Of a DNA stretch of 15,474 nt, positions 1 to 6,360 are shown one piece after another (the first letter of the stretch is position 1; every line of letters starts with the position of its first letter). This DNA is from Deltaproteobacteria bacterium. Lineage in GTDB: Bacteria; Desulfobacterota; Dissulfuribacteria; Dissulfuribacterales; QOAL01. Location of the stretch: NCBI GenBank assembly GCA_026996955.1, contig JALWJV010000229.1, positions 1 to 15,474 on the forward strand, given 5' to 3'. Both the position numbers and the translations under genes were made by a program. The notes below the pieces were generated by a model that made no database searches, had not been told where the DNA came from, and worked only from the letters and a program-made list of their open reading frames with translations.

Positions 1-177
1 TCGGCTATATGGGAATTCCTCTGACAAAGGAGATGCAGTAAATACGGCAATCCCGAAGGGTTTCAAAACTGGAAAGCTATAATCGATGTAACTCCTATTA
101 ATTTCGTTGAAAAAACAATTTTCCGGATTTTGAAACGCTCAATCTAGGATACACCTGTTTATTTAAGGAGAGATACC
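1..177. other. Upstream region of the lipoprotein gene; left edge of window
   Basis: No complete gene lies here. Two forward frames are open from the left edge, one closing at a TAA at 38-40 and one closing near 81-83, so the 3' end of an upstream gene is possible; neither tail is recognisable. A TATAAT hexamer lies at 78-83 without a convincing -35, and TTGAAA hexamers lie at 107-112 and 130-135 without a good -10. The ribosome binding site AAGGAGAG at 165-172 clearly belongs to the lipoprotein gene starting at 178. Confidence 0.4.
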
Positions 178-840
178 ATGAGACACGTAATTCAAGCCAC
201 ACTGTCAATTTTAACCCTTGTATTCTTCATGAGTTCATGTGCTCCGCCTGCCAACAACACACAAAAAGGTGCTATTTATGGAGGGCTTGGAGGGGCTGCA
301 GCAGGTGCCATTGTTGGCCAGGCAATTGGTCATGATACAAAATCAACAGTAACCGGAGCTGCAATCGGCGCTGCAATCGGTTCTGCCTCAGGAGCAGGCA
401 TCGGCTACTACATGGACAAGCAGGAAGAGGCCCTGCGTAATGCAATGGCAGCATCGGATGCAGCATCCATCAGACGTTCCGGAAATGTTCTTGAGGTAAG
501 CTACAAAAGTGATCTGTTGTTTGATATCAACTCGGCAGCCGTGCATCCAGGTGCATATGATGACCTGGACAGGCTTGCCCGTGTGCTTGTTCAGTACCCG
601 GACACCATCATCCAGGTGGCAGGGCATACTGACAGCACCGGCTCAGAAAGCTACAACCTGAGCCTTTCCCAGCGGCGTGCCGAGACAGTGCGCCAGCTCC
701 TGATCCAGCGCGGTGTTGCACCCTCAAGAATAATCGCCATTGGTTACGGCGAGACAATGCCAAGGGCAAGCAACAGCACCGCCTCTGGAAGGCAGATGAA
801 CAGAAGGGTTGAGATAAGGATTCAGCCTGCTGGACCGTAA
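178..840 (+). CDS. OmpA-family outer-membrane lipoprotein with glycine zipper (YiaD-like)
   Basis: A predicted outer-membrane lipoprotein that anchors the envelope to peptidoglycan. The 220-residue protein begins with a basic and hydrophobic signal peptide ending in a lipobox-like MSSC (Cys21 would be lipidated; Met at -3 is slightly unusual). Residues 31-77 form a glycine-zipper segment rich in GxxxG spacing, followed by a short helix. An OmpA C-terminal domain occupies about 106-216, with the peptidoglycan-contacting signature GHTDSTG at 149-155 and NRR at 208-210. Length and domain order match E. coli YiaD (about 219 aa). The start is supported by AAGGAGAG seven bases upstream of ATG. It stands alone, with no clear terminator downstream and a palindromic repeat 60 bp after its stop. 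The family assignment is firm; the precise physiological role is not. Confidence 0.9.
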   Translation: MRHVIQATLSILTLVFFMSSCAPPANNTQKGAIYGGLGGAAAGAIVGQAIGHDTKSTVTGAAIGAAIGSASGAGIGYYMDKQEEALRNAMAASDAASIRRSGNVLEVSYKSDLLFDINSAAVHPGAYDDLDRLARVLVQYPDTIIQVAGHTDSTGSESYNLSLSQRRAETVRQLLIQRGVAPSRIIAIGYGETMPRASNSTASGRQMNRRVEIRIQPAGP

Positions 841-898
841 CACAGCAATAAAATACATATTTTCAGCACGTTTCAATACATAAACATTGCCATAACGT

Positions 899-1090
899 AT
901 CTATTCAGCGTAGTGAATGGTCTTGTTTTGGAGTGACTATGAAGAATTTCGTAGTTTTTCTTGGCGAAGCGGAGCCAAAAAATCGCGACTGTCTGAGCGA
1001 GGTACGAGCGAGTTTCGCGATTTTGGCATAGCGAGCCTTAGAAAAACAAGAAATTGTTCTCCAGAACGGAAAAACAAGACCATTTACCAA
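899..1090 (+). repeat. 192-bp palindromic repeat element, copy 1 (MITE-like)
   Basis: This is about 92% identical, without gaps, to the inverted copy at 4684-4875 (roughly 15 substitutions by eye). It begins with TCTATTCAG, and its near-terminal arms AATGGTCTTGTTTT (916-929) and AAAACAAGACCATT (1071-1084) are exact inverted repeats. Inside, GTTTTTCT (954-961) pairs with AGAAAAAC (1040-1047), and CCAAAAAATCGCG (975-987) largely pairs with CGCGATTTTGG (1016-1026), so the whole element can fold into one long imperfect hairpin. It encodes no transposase. The design fits a non-autonomous mobile element (MITE-like or REP/PATE-like). The short frames on both strands within it are by-products of the palindrome. 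No clear target duplication is visible. Confidence 0.85.
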
Positions 1091-1164
1091 TGTTATTTAG
1101 GTGAATGCGCTGAACAGTTATTTACCCACAACCATTAAATTTTGTCATTCTGATAAAAATAATA

Positions 1165-1194
1165 TTGACAACCGGGCATATTAAAGGCTATATG
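1165..1194 (+). promoter_or_regulatory. Candidate sigma70-type promoter upstream of rho
   Basis: A perfect TTGACA at 1165-1170 is followed by CTATAT at 1188-1193 (17-bp spacing) or TATATG at 1189-1194 (18-bp spacing). It is the best promoter match in the 841-1720 gap and points toward rho, which starts about 520 bp further on. No gene lies between, so it would give a long rho leader or an independent non-coding transcript. It is a sequence match only. Confidence 0.5.
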
Positions 1195-1514
1195 ACAACA
1201 TCCTGAGGCTACATCTTGTGGATGCCTATTCAGAAACGGTCAGGTTCTGACCAATTTCCAGTTTCTGCAAGTCAAAATATCAGATCATAATCCGCACGAG
1301 GACACAATTTATCTGAAGTTTTATACTCCGTTTTACGAATTAAATTAAAGAGTCAGTCGGGCTTTATATTCGCTTCCTGCCGCAGGCAATGTTGATGGTG
1401 ACTTCCTGAATAAGCTGATTTTCAGGTTGTGTCTGTCATCTTTATGCTGCCGCTGTTGCTTTAATCGTCGTGCTGATTTTGTGTTTCATTCATTAATATT
1501 CAGTAGCCTCAGGT

Positions 1515-1545
1515 GACTGCAATCCAGGGGGAGAGGGCGGCAGTC
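1515..1545 (+). other. Stem-loop with purine-rich loop in the rho leader region
   Basis: GACTGC (1515-1520) and GCAGTC (1540-1545) form a perfect 6-bp stem closing a 19-nt loop that contains GGGGGAGAGGG, a run resembling a ribosome-binding sequence. No initiation codon with a sensible frame follows it. It may be a regulatory hairpin in the rho leader or part of a small RNA; its function is unknown. Confidence 0.3.
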
Positions 1546-1643
1546 TTAAATATAATGATTCTTTGTACTTCTTTGGTGCATATAACTTGTTTCTAAGTTT
1601 AGTAAACAAACCAGTTTTTTTGATAAAATCAGGCATAAACTTT

Positions 1644-1662
1644 TCCGGGGGTGGCACCCGGA
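1644..1662 (+). other. GC-rich hairpin just upstream of rho
   Basis: TCCGGG (1644-1649) can pair with CCCGGA (1657-1662), and a shifted pairing GGGT/ACCC is also possible. The stem lies about 58 bp before the rho start codon. There is no T-run after it, so it does not look like a terminator. It could be part of an autoregulatory rho leader, but this is only suggested by position. Confidence 0.3.
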
Positions 1663-1720
1663 GCCGGTTAACAACCGCAGAAATCACAGGCCACAATCTA
1701 AAGAGGAATTGAGGTGCCAG

Positions 1721-3049
1721 ATGGCGAGAAAACCCAAAAACAACAACAGGGATCAGGGTGGGGAACCCTCGGCAACAAATGGCAATCCCGTGAAGATCAT
1801 GAATCTTAATGATCTTAAAAAACAGCCGGTTACAGAACTTTACCAGCTTGCATCAGAGCTTGGAATAGAGTCGGCCAGGGGCAAGAGAAAACAGGAACTG
1901 ATATTTTCCATTCTCAAGACCCAGATGTCCAGAAGCGGCATTGTATATGCCCAGGGTGTGCTTGAAATCCTGCAGGATGGATTCGGATTTCTCCGCAGCC
2001 CTGATTACAACTATCTGCCAGGGCCGGACGATATTTATGTCTCTCCATCCCAGATAAGGCGCTTTAACCTGAATACCGGCGATACGGTTTCAGGCCAGAT
2101 ACGCCCGCCAAAAGAGGGAGAGCGCTACTTTGCACTGCTGAAGGTTGAATCCCTGAATTTTGATCCGCCGGAAAGCGCCTTTGATAAAATACTCTTTGAC
2201 AACCTGACCCCTCTCTATCCCCAGGAACACCTGCGCCTTGAAACCACCCCTGACAATCTTGGCGCCCGAATCATGGACCTCATAACTCCCATCGGCAAGG
2301 GACAGCGCGGTCTCATCGTGGCCCCGCCCCGTACAGGCAAGACCATGCTTCTCAAGAGCATTGCCAACAGCATCTCGGCCAATCACCCTGAGGTGATAAT
2401 GATTGTGCTGCTTATTGATGAAAGGCCTGAGGAAGTCACTGACATGCAGCGCTCTGTAAATGCAGAGGTCATAAGTTCCACCTTTGACGAACCTGCCCAG
2501 CGGCATGTCCAGGTATCAGAGATGGTGGTTGAAAAGGCAAAGAGGCTGGTTGAACACAAAAAAGACGTGGTAATTCTGCTGGACAGTATCACCAGGCTTG
2601 CACGAGCCTATAACACAGTGGTTCCGCCCAGCGGCAAGATACTTTCAGGTGGTGTTGACTCAAATGCGCTCCAGCGTCCCAAGAGGTTTTTTGGCGCAGC
2701 CAGGAATATTGAGGAGGGCGGAAGCCTTACAATCATTGCCACAGCCCTGATTGATACCGGAAGCCGCATGGATGAAGTTATCTTTGAGGAATTCAAGGGT
2801 ACCGGCAATATGGAAATCGTGCTTGACCGCAAGCTTACGGAAAAACGCATCTTCCCGTCCATTGATATCAACCGTTCAGGCACAAGGAAGGAAGACCTGC
2901 TGCTGCCGCCTGATGTGCTTAACAGGGTGTGGATACTGAGAAAACTCCTCTCACCACTTAATCCTGTGGACAGCATGGAGTTTCTCATGGACAAGATGGC
3001 AAGCACAGAGAGCAATGAAGAGTTCTTAAATTCCATGAACAAGGGCTAG
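1721..3049 (+). CDS. rho: Transcription termination factor Rho
   Basis: Rho is the hexameric RNA-dependent ATPase/helicase that terminates transcription. Using ATG at 1721 gives 442 residues, beginning MARKPK after GAGG (1711-1714) six bases upstream. An upstream in-frame TTG at 1709 would overlap this ribosome binding site and is less likely. A basic, low-complexity tail (1-25) precedes a Rho-N helical domain (about 26-66) and a cold-shock-like RNA-binding domain (about 73-150, with GFGFLR and DDIYVSPSQIRRF). The ATPase core has Walker A APPRTGKT at 201-208, Walker B VVILLDS at 283-289 (Asp288), and the conserved stretch around SGGVDSNALQRPKRFFGAAR. All hallmark residues are present. It is followed by rpmE, prfA and prmC, an order often seen in Desulfobacterota. 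The long region upstream may hold autoregulatory signals. Confidence 0.98.
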   Translation: MARKPKNNNRDQGGEPSATNGNPVKIMNLNDLKKQPVTELYQLASELGIESARGKRKQELIFSILKTQMSRSGIVYAQGVLEILQDGFGFLRSPDYNYLPGPDDIYVSPSQIRRFNLNTGDTVSGQIRPPKEGERYFALLKVESLNFDPPESAFDKILFDNLTPLYPQEHLRLETTPDNLGARIMDLITPIGKGQRGLIVAPPRTGKTMLLKSIANSISANHPEVIMIVLLIDERPEEVTDMQRSVNAEVISSTFDEPAQRHVQVSEMVVEKAKRLVEHKKDVVILLDSITRLARAYNTVVPPSGKILSGGVDSNALQRPKRFFGAARNIEEGGSLTIIATALIDTGSRMDEVIFEEFKGTGNMEIVLDRKLTEKRIFPSIDINRSGTRKEDLLLPPDVLNRVWILRKLLSPLNPVDSMEFLMDKMASTESNEEFLNSMNKG

Positions 3050-3077
3050 CAGTTTGTTTAATGGTAACTGGAGTGTG

Positions 3078-3106
3078 TCTATTCAGTGTGGTAAATGGTC
3101 TTGTTT
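3078..3106 (+). repeat. Solo left end of the palindromic repeat (29 bp)
   Basis: From TCTATTCAG through ATGGTCTTGTTT, this 29-bp piece matches the left end of the full repeats at 899-1090 and 4684-4875, and is closest to the 4684-4875 version (it shares GTGTGGTAAATGG). The match stops abruptly at 3106, and no right end is present before rpmE. It is either a deletion remnant or a solo terminus. It lies in the 162-bp rho-rpmE gap. Confidence 0.75.
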
Positions 3107-3165
3107 GTCGGTACGCTGAAACAGAAACGTTTAGTGTTGACTTAAGGCCCTGCAGGTGTTTTTTT

Positions 3166-3188
3166 ATTGCCTGCCTGAAAAAGGCAAT
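3166..3188 (+). promoter_or_regulatory. Stem-loop in the rpmE 5' leader
   Basis: ATTGCCT (3166-3172) pairs perfectly with AGGCAAT (3182-3188) around a 9-nt loop. It ends 12 bp before the AGGAG ribosome binding site of rpmE (3201-3205). A weak promoter-like TTGACT lies at 3137-3142. Ribosomal protein leaders that bind L31 are known in other bacterial groups; whether this is one cannot be judged by eye. Confidence 0.3.
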
Positions 3189-3211
3189 TAAATCAGTTTC
3201 AGGAGAATAAA

Positions 3212-3424
3212 ATGAAAGAAGGAATACATCCCAAATATTACAAGGCTACAGCCCGCTGTGCCTGTGGAAATGAGTTTGAGGTTGGTTCAACCATTGAGGA
3301 GATAAAGGTTGAAATCTGCGCCAAGTGTCATCCGTTTTTTACCGGAAAGCAGAAGCTGGTTGACACTGCCGGGCGTATTGAAAAATTCCGTAAGAAATAC
3401 GGTGACAAGGCTGCTGCAAAATAG
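3212..3424 (+). CDS. rpmE: 50S ribosomal protein L31 (zinc-binding type)
   Basis: This is ribosomal protein L31 of the large subunit, which bridges the 50S central protuberance and the 30S head. The 70-residue length is normal for the family. It starts MKEGIHPKYY and keeps the CHPFFTGKQ signature. Four cysteines, C16 and C18 then C36 and C39, form the zinc-binding set of the 'C+' form, as opposed to the cysteine-free type made under zinc limitation. AGGAG at 3201-3205 sits six bases upstream of ATG. It lies 162 bp after rho and 112 bp before prfA, so it may be cotranscribed with one or both, although the repeat fragment and stem-loop upstream allow separate control. Confidence 0.97.
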   Translation: MKEGIHPKYYKATARCACGNEFEVGSTIEEIKVEICAKCHPFFTGKQKLVDTAGRIEKFRKKYGDKAAAK

Positions 3425-3536
3425 ATTTTTGATTTGTATGCCCAAGGGGATTAATCAGGATTTTTCGTATAAAGCCCTGGTCTAACATTTTCAGTGCAAC
3501 CGTCGTGTCAGGGATTTTAAACTCCGCCAGCGCATA

Positions 3537-4619
3537 ATGGATCTTACCGCCAAGTTACAGGAACTTGAAGAACGGTACTCCCAGCTTGAAAAGGAGCTGA
3601 GTGACCCGGATGTCTTCAAGGACCAGAAAAAATATCAGGCAATTGCCAAGGAGCATTCTGATCTAGGAGCCGTGGTTAAGGTAAACCGCGAGTTTCGTGA
3701 AGTACAGCAGCAGTGTGCCGAGAACAGGGAGCTTCTTAATGATCCGGATCCTGACATGCAGGAGCTTGCCAGGGCTGAACTGGAAGAGCTTGAGGCCCGC
3801 TCTGAGGAACTTGAGGCAAAACTTAAACAACTGCTGTTGCCCAAGGACCCGCTGGACGAAAAGAATGTCATCCTTGAAATAAGGGCAGGGACCGGTGGAG
3901 ATGAGGCAGCGCTTTTCGCAGCAGACCTGTTTCGTATGTACTGCCGTTATGCTGAAGAAAAACACTGGAAGGTTGAAATCCTCAGTGAACACTCCACAGG
4001 CATAGGCGGCTACAAGGAGGTCATTGCAATGATTTCCGGAAACAGGGTTTACAGTCACCTGAAGTATGAAAGTGGTACCCACAGGGTTCAGCGGGTGCCA
4101 GATACAGAGACACAGGGCCGTATTCATACATCGGCAGTGACAGTGGCCGTGCTCCCGGAGGCCGATGATGTTGATGTGGAGATTGATCCCTCTGACCTCA
4201 GAATTGACGTTTACCGGGCATCAGGCGCCGGTGGCCAGCATGTAAACAAGACAGAATCCGCAGTTCGCATAACCCATATACCCTCAGGTCTTGTGGTGCA
4301 GTGCCAGGATGAAAGGTCCCAGCACAAGAACCGTGCAAAGGCCATGAAGGTGCTTGCCGCAAGGCTGCTTGACCTTGAAAAACGCAAACAGCATGAACAG
4401 TTAAGCGCTGAGCGCAAACAGTTGGTGGGCTCTGGTGACAGGAGCGAACGGATAAGGACCTACAACTTCCCCCAGGGCAGGGTTACCGACCACCGGATAG
4501 GGCTCACCCTTTACAAGCTTGAGGCTGTTATGCAGGGAGATCTTGATGAGCTTATTGAGGCACTGGGCACATACTTCCAGGCCCAGGCACTTGCAGCCGG
4601 AAGTGAATCTGCAAGCTGA
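3537..4619 (+). CDS. prfA: Peptide chain release factor 1
   Basis: RF1 recognises UAA and UAG stop codons in the ribosomal A site and triggers peptide release. The 360-residue length is standard. The N-terminal coiled region (1-100) is followed by the codon-recognition domain, with the RF1-type PxT tripeptide as PDT at 188-190 in the context RVPDTETQGRIHTSA, which separates RF1 from RF2 (SPF). The catalytic GGQ lies at 232-234 in GAGGQHVNK; its Gln234 is the substrate of PrmC, encoded next door. No good Shine-Dalgarno precedes ATG 3537, but the N-terminus MDLTAKLQELEERY fits the family. The gene ends in TGA, so its own termination depends on RF2. Downstream is a palindromic repeat rather than the direct junction with prmC that is common elsewhere. 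Confidence 0.97.
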   Translation: MDLTAKLQELEERYSQLEKELSDPDVFKDQKKYQAIAKEHSDLGAVVKVNREFREVQQQCAENRELLNDPDPDMQELARAELEELEARSEELEAKLKQLLLPKDPLDEKNVILEIRAGTGGDEAALFAADLFRMYCRYAEEKHWKVEILSEHSTGIGGYKEVIAMISGNRVYSHLKYESGTHRVQRVPDTETQGRIHTSAVTVAVLPEADDVDVEIDPSDLRIDVYRASGAGGQHVNKTESAVRITHIPSGLVVQCQDERSQHKNRAKAMKVLAARLLDLEKRKQHEQLSAERKQLVGSGDRSERIRTYNFPQGRVTDHRIGLTLYKLEAVMQGDLDELIEALGTYFQAQALAAGSESAS

Positions 4620-4937
4620 ACCCTGCCCTTATTCTGTTTCTTTTCTTCTTTGTAACTGTTCAGCATAATTTTGTTAATGAAGGTTGGTAATTGGTCTTGT
4701 TTTTCCGTTCCGGTGAACAATTTCTTGTTTTTCTAAGGCTTGCTTCGCCAAAATCGCAAAACTCGCTCGTCCCTCGCTCAGACAGACGCGATTTTTTGGC
4801 TGCGCTTCGCCAAGAAAAACTACGAAATTCTTCAAAGTCACTCTAAAACAAGACCATTTACCACACTGAATAGATGCCTTCTTTTAAGCTTTTACAACAC
4901 CGGTAAAACGCAGTGTCAGGCATTGTGCCATTAATGA
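4620..4937. other. 318-bp prfA-prmC gap, mostly occupied by the repeat
   Basis: About 64 bp of AT-rich sequence with pyrimidine runs follow prfA, then the inverted repeat copy (4684-4875), then about 62 bp before prmC. No gene, RNA or convincing promoter was found outside the repeat. Short open frames here fall in the palindrome or extend from its flanks and have no support. Confidence 0.6.
4684..4875 (-). repeat. 192-bp palindromic repeat element, copy 2 (inverted)
   Basis: Reverse-complementing this stretch gives a gap-free match to 899-1090 over the same 192 bp with about 15 differences. The same nested arms are present, so it can form an equivalent long hairpin. Its position between prfA and prmC, genes that are often adjacent and cotranscribed, suggests insertion. 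As a hairpin in the messenger it could stabilise the prfA 3' end or reduce prmC readthrough. The flanks of the two copies differ immediately outside the shared block, which supports a mobile unit with defined ends rather than a segmental duplication. Confidence 0.85.
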
Positions 4938-5873
4938 ATGACAGTTGATCAGGCACTTAGAATAATCGCCAAACGCCTTTCCCATGATGTGGCTTCTGAA
5001 AGGCCCAAATCCCAAATCGAAAATCCTCTCCTTGAGGCTGAAATACTGCTCTCTCACCTTCTTAATATGGAAAGGTGGCAGCTCAAGACCCGTGGCAGCA
5101 AACTCATAGAACCTGACCTGTACAGCCAACTGGAAACACTTGCGGCAAGACGCCTTGAAGGTGAGCCCCTGGCCTATCTTCTTGGTGTTAAAGAGTTCTG
5201 GTCAAGGGAGTTTCTGGTATCAAGTTCAACCCTCATTCCCCGCCCTGAGACTGAACTTCTGGTTGAAAGGGCAATTTCACTGTGCCCAGATAAAAACAAT
5301 CCGTTTATCCTTGATGCCGGGACAGGTAGCGGCATTATTGCAATTACACTTGCACTTGAACTCCCGGGTGCACTGATTGTTGCAACTGATATCTCTTTTG
5401 ATGCCCTCTGTACAGCCAAGCAAAACTTAAACAAATATGCAGATGAAATAAGTGACAATTCATCCAGGATATTTTTTGTTAACAGTGACTGGCTGGGAGG
5501 AATTAAAAAATCCCCCAGCTTTGACATCGTGGTATCAAACCCGCCATATATTGGCACACAGGAGGCAGAGCTCCTGGCGCCCGATGTTATCAGATACGAA
5601 CCACGGCAGGCACTGTTTGCAGGCAGCAGCGGACTTGATGCCATAAAGGAGCTTTTGGGCACAGTTCCTGATGTATTGTGTCCTGAAGGGTGGTTTTTAT
5701 GTGAAATAGGATACTTGCAGGGGGAAGATGTGCTTGAAATGGCAAGGAAATCCGGGAGATATGATTCCTGCAAAATAGAAAAGGACCTAGCCGGAATGGA
5801 CCGGATGCTCGTGGCCTCAAAAAAGGCCAGCAAAAAAGGGAATGAGCCGCTTACACGGCATCATTCCCTGTAA
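4938..5873 (+). CDS. prmC: Release factor glutamine methyltransferase PrmC (HemK)
   Basis: PrmC uses S-adenosylmethionine to N5-methylate the GGQ glutamine of RF1 and RF2, raising termination efficiency. The 311-residue protein has an N-terminal helical substrate-binding domain (1-85) and a Rossmann methyltransferase domain with the SAM-binding loop DAGTGSG at 126-132, the acidic residue Asp151 after the second strand, and the catalytic NPPY at 201-204, diagnostic for N-methylation of glutamine. Start choice is uncertain because there is no clear Shine-Dalgarno; ATG 4938 fits the family N-terminus. The last eleven codons (G301 to L311) are formed by an inverted repeat that acts as the terminator of the convergent rpsU gene, so this C-terminal tail is likely non-catalytic and shaped by RNA function. 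Confidence 0.95.
   Translation: MTVDQALRIIAKRLSHDVASERPKSQIENPLLEAEILLSHLLNMERWQLKTRGSKLIEPDLYSQLETLAARRLEGEPLAYLLGVKEFWSREFLVSSSTLIPRPETELLVERAISLCPDKNNPFILDAGTGSGIIAITLALELPGALIVATDISFDALCTAKQNLNKYADEISDNSSRIFFVNSDWLGGIKKSPSFDIVVSNPPYIGTQEAELLAPDVIRYEPRQALFAGSSGLDAIKELLGTVPDVLCPEGWFLCEIGYLQGEDVLEMARKSGRYDSCKIEKDLAGMDRMLVASKKASKKGNEPLTRHHSL
5832..5868 (-). terminator. Intrinsic terminator of rpsU, embedded in the 3' end of prmC
   Basis: Read on the minus strand, GGGAATGA plus GCCG pairs with CGGC plus TCATTCCC (5838-5849 with 5856-5868; 6-nt loop, one bulged base), giving a 12-bp stem. It is followed directly by six U residues (the A-run at 5832-5837 on the plus strand). This is a textbook factor-independent terminator for rpsU, whose stop is about 30 bp upstream. 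On the plus strand no T-run follows, so it should not terminate prmC strongly. Confidence 0.85.
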
Positions 5874-5896
5874 AGTTAAAAACTTGACCCGAGGCC

Positions 5897-6091
5897 CTAT
5901 CTTCTGCGCCTGCGGCGTGCCTTGCGGCGTCTTCTTTCGGCTTCCTGCATCTTGCGGCGCCGCTTTACACTTGGTTTTTCGTAAAAACGGCGATTCTTGA
6001 GCTCTCGTTGAATCCCGTCGAGCTGCATCTTCTTCTTGAGCACACGGAGAGCCTTTTCCAGGTTGTCCTGGACTTCAACTACAATCGCCAA
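5897..6091 (-). CDS. rpsU: 30S ribosomal protein S21
   Basis: S21 is a small basic protein of the 30S subunit that sits near the anti-Shine-Dalgarno end of 16S rRNA and aids initiation. The 64-residue product starts MAIVVEVQDNLEKALRVLKKK and ends in an Arg/Lys-rich tail (ERRRRKARRRRRR), as expected. The initiation codon is TTG (plus-strand CAA at 6089-6091), preceded six bases upstream by AAAGGGGGG, a G-rich variant of the Shine-Dalgarno sequence. It is a single-gene unit, convergent with prmC and divergent from recA, with its own promoter (6125-6153) and terminator (5832-5868). Confidence 0.96.
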   Translation of the reverse strand: MAIVVEVQDNLEKALRVLKKKMQLDGIQRELKNRRFYEKPSVKRRRKMQEAERRRRKARRRRRR

Positions 6092-6124
6092 GGGAATCCC
6101 CCCTTTCTTTTTTAGAATTTCCGG

Positions 6125-6153
6125 ATTATATCAGGTTGGCTTTTTACAATCAA
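6125..6153 (-). promoter_or_regulatory. rpsU promoter (sigma70-like)
   Basis: On the minus strand, TTGATT (6153 to 6148) is followed after exactly 17 bp by a perfect TATAAT (6130 to 6125). Transcription would start near 6118, giving a leader of about 26 nt before the TTG start codon at 6091. Spacing, orientation and distance all fit rpsU. Confidence 0.65.
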
Positions 6154-6184
6154 TAAAAAAATACCTTCTGGTTCCCTGCTCGAC

Positions 6185-6360
6185 TATAATGTAGTTTAGG
6201 TGTAAAATTTTCCTATCTGCTCAAATAGTGCCGCATCTGCTGCTTTCTCAGGGGCTGGAACGCCTGTGCCCTCATTAGCATTGCATTTGCAGCAACGTGG
6301 GAGCAGATACATTGCATGAAAAATGTCTTTCCAGCTTTGCAACCTTCGAGCGGAGAAAGC
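6185..6360 (+). promoter_or_regulatory. Candidate structured recA leader RNA
   Basis: TATAAT at 6185-6190 (no good -35 seen) could start a transcript near 6197. Soon after lies a perfect 9-bp inverted repeat, TATCTGCTC (6214-6222) with GAGCAGATA (6301-6309). Nested inside are TGCTGC (6238-6243) with GCAGCA (6289-6294), and GGGC (6252-6255) with GCCC (6268-6271). A further hairpin pairs GCTTT (6334-6338) with AAAGC (6356-6360). The nested order gives one multi-stem fold rather than competing hairpins. No known riboswitch class was recognised. Confidence 0.35.

Larger units (their letters stand above)
841..1720. other. 880-bp non-coding stretch between the lipoprotein gene and rho
   Basis: This stretch holds no convincing gene. 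The open frames at 905-1138 on both strands lie mostly within the palindromic repeat (899-1090) and are artefacts of it. A minus-strand frame at 1493-1696 has no ribosome binding site or recognisable motif. What can be seen: the repeat; a sigma70-like promoter at 1165-1194; a small stem GGTCAG/CTGACC at 1238-1252; a stem-loop at 1515-1545 with a purine-rich loop; a TATAAT at 1551-1556 without a good -35; and a GC-rich stem at 1644-1662 just before the rho ribosome binding site. The rho messenger may therefore carry a leader of up to about 520 nt, or an unrecognised small RNA may be encoded here. Confidence 0.6.

Noticed and set aside
45..100. Possible riboswitch-like pattern (CCCGAAGGG followed by GGAAAGCTATAATCG) upstream of the lipoprotein gene, vaguely like a c-di-GMP aptamer
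   Set aside because: The key conserved positions and closing helices of that class could not be identified; the resemblance is too weak.
905..1138. Open reading frames on both strands over the first repeat (61-73 codons)
   Set aside because: They exist mostly because the palindromic repeat lacks stops. No ribosome binding site, no known domain, and the related repeat copy at 4684-4875 lies in the opposite orientation.
1493..1696. Minus-strand frame of 67 codons upstream of rho
   Set aside because: No ribosome binding site or recognisable motif, and it covers stem-loops likely to be leader RNA.
1709..1720. TTG at 1709 as the rho start
   Set aside because: It would overlap the GAGG ribosome binding site of ATG 1721, and MARKPK is a more typical start.
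6309..6326. ACATT N8 AATGT dyad before recA as an SOS/LexA operator
   Set aside because: It does not match LexA sites I know (CTGT-N8-ACAG, GAAC-N4-GTTC, or the Geobacter form). LexA sites vary in this group, so it is left open but unsupported.
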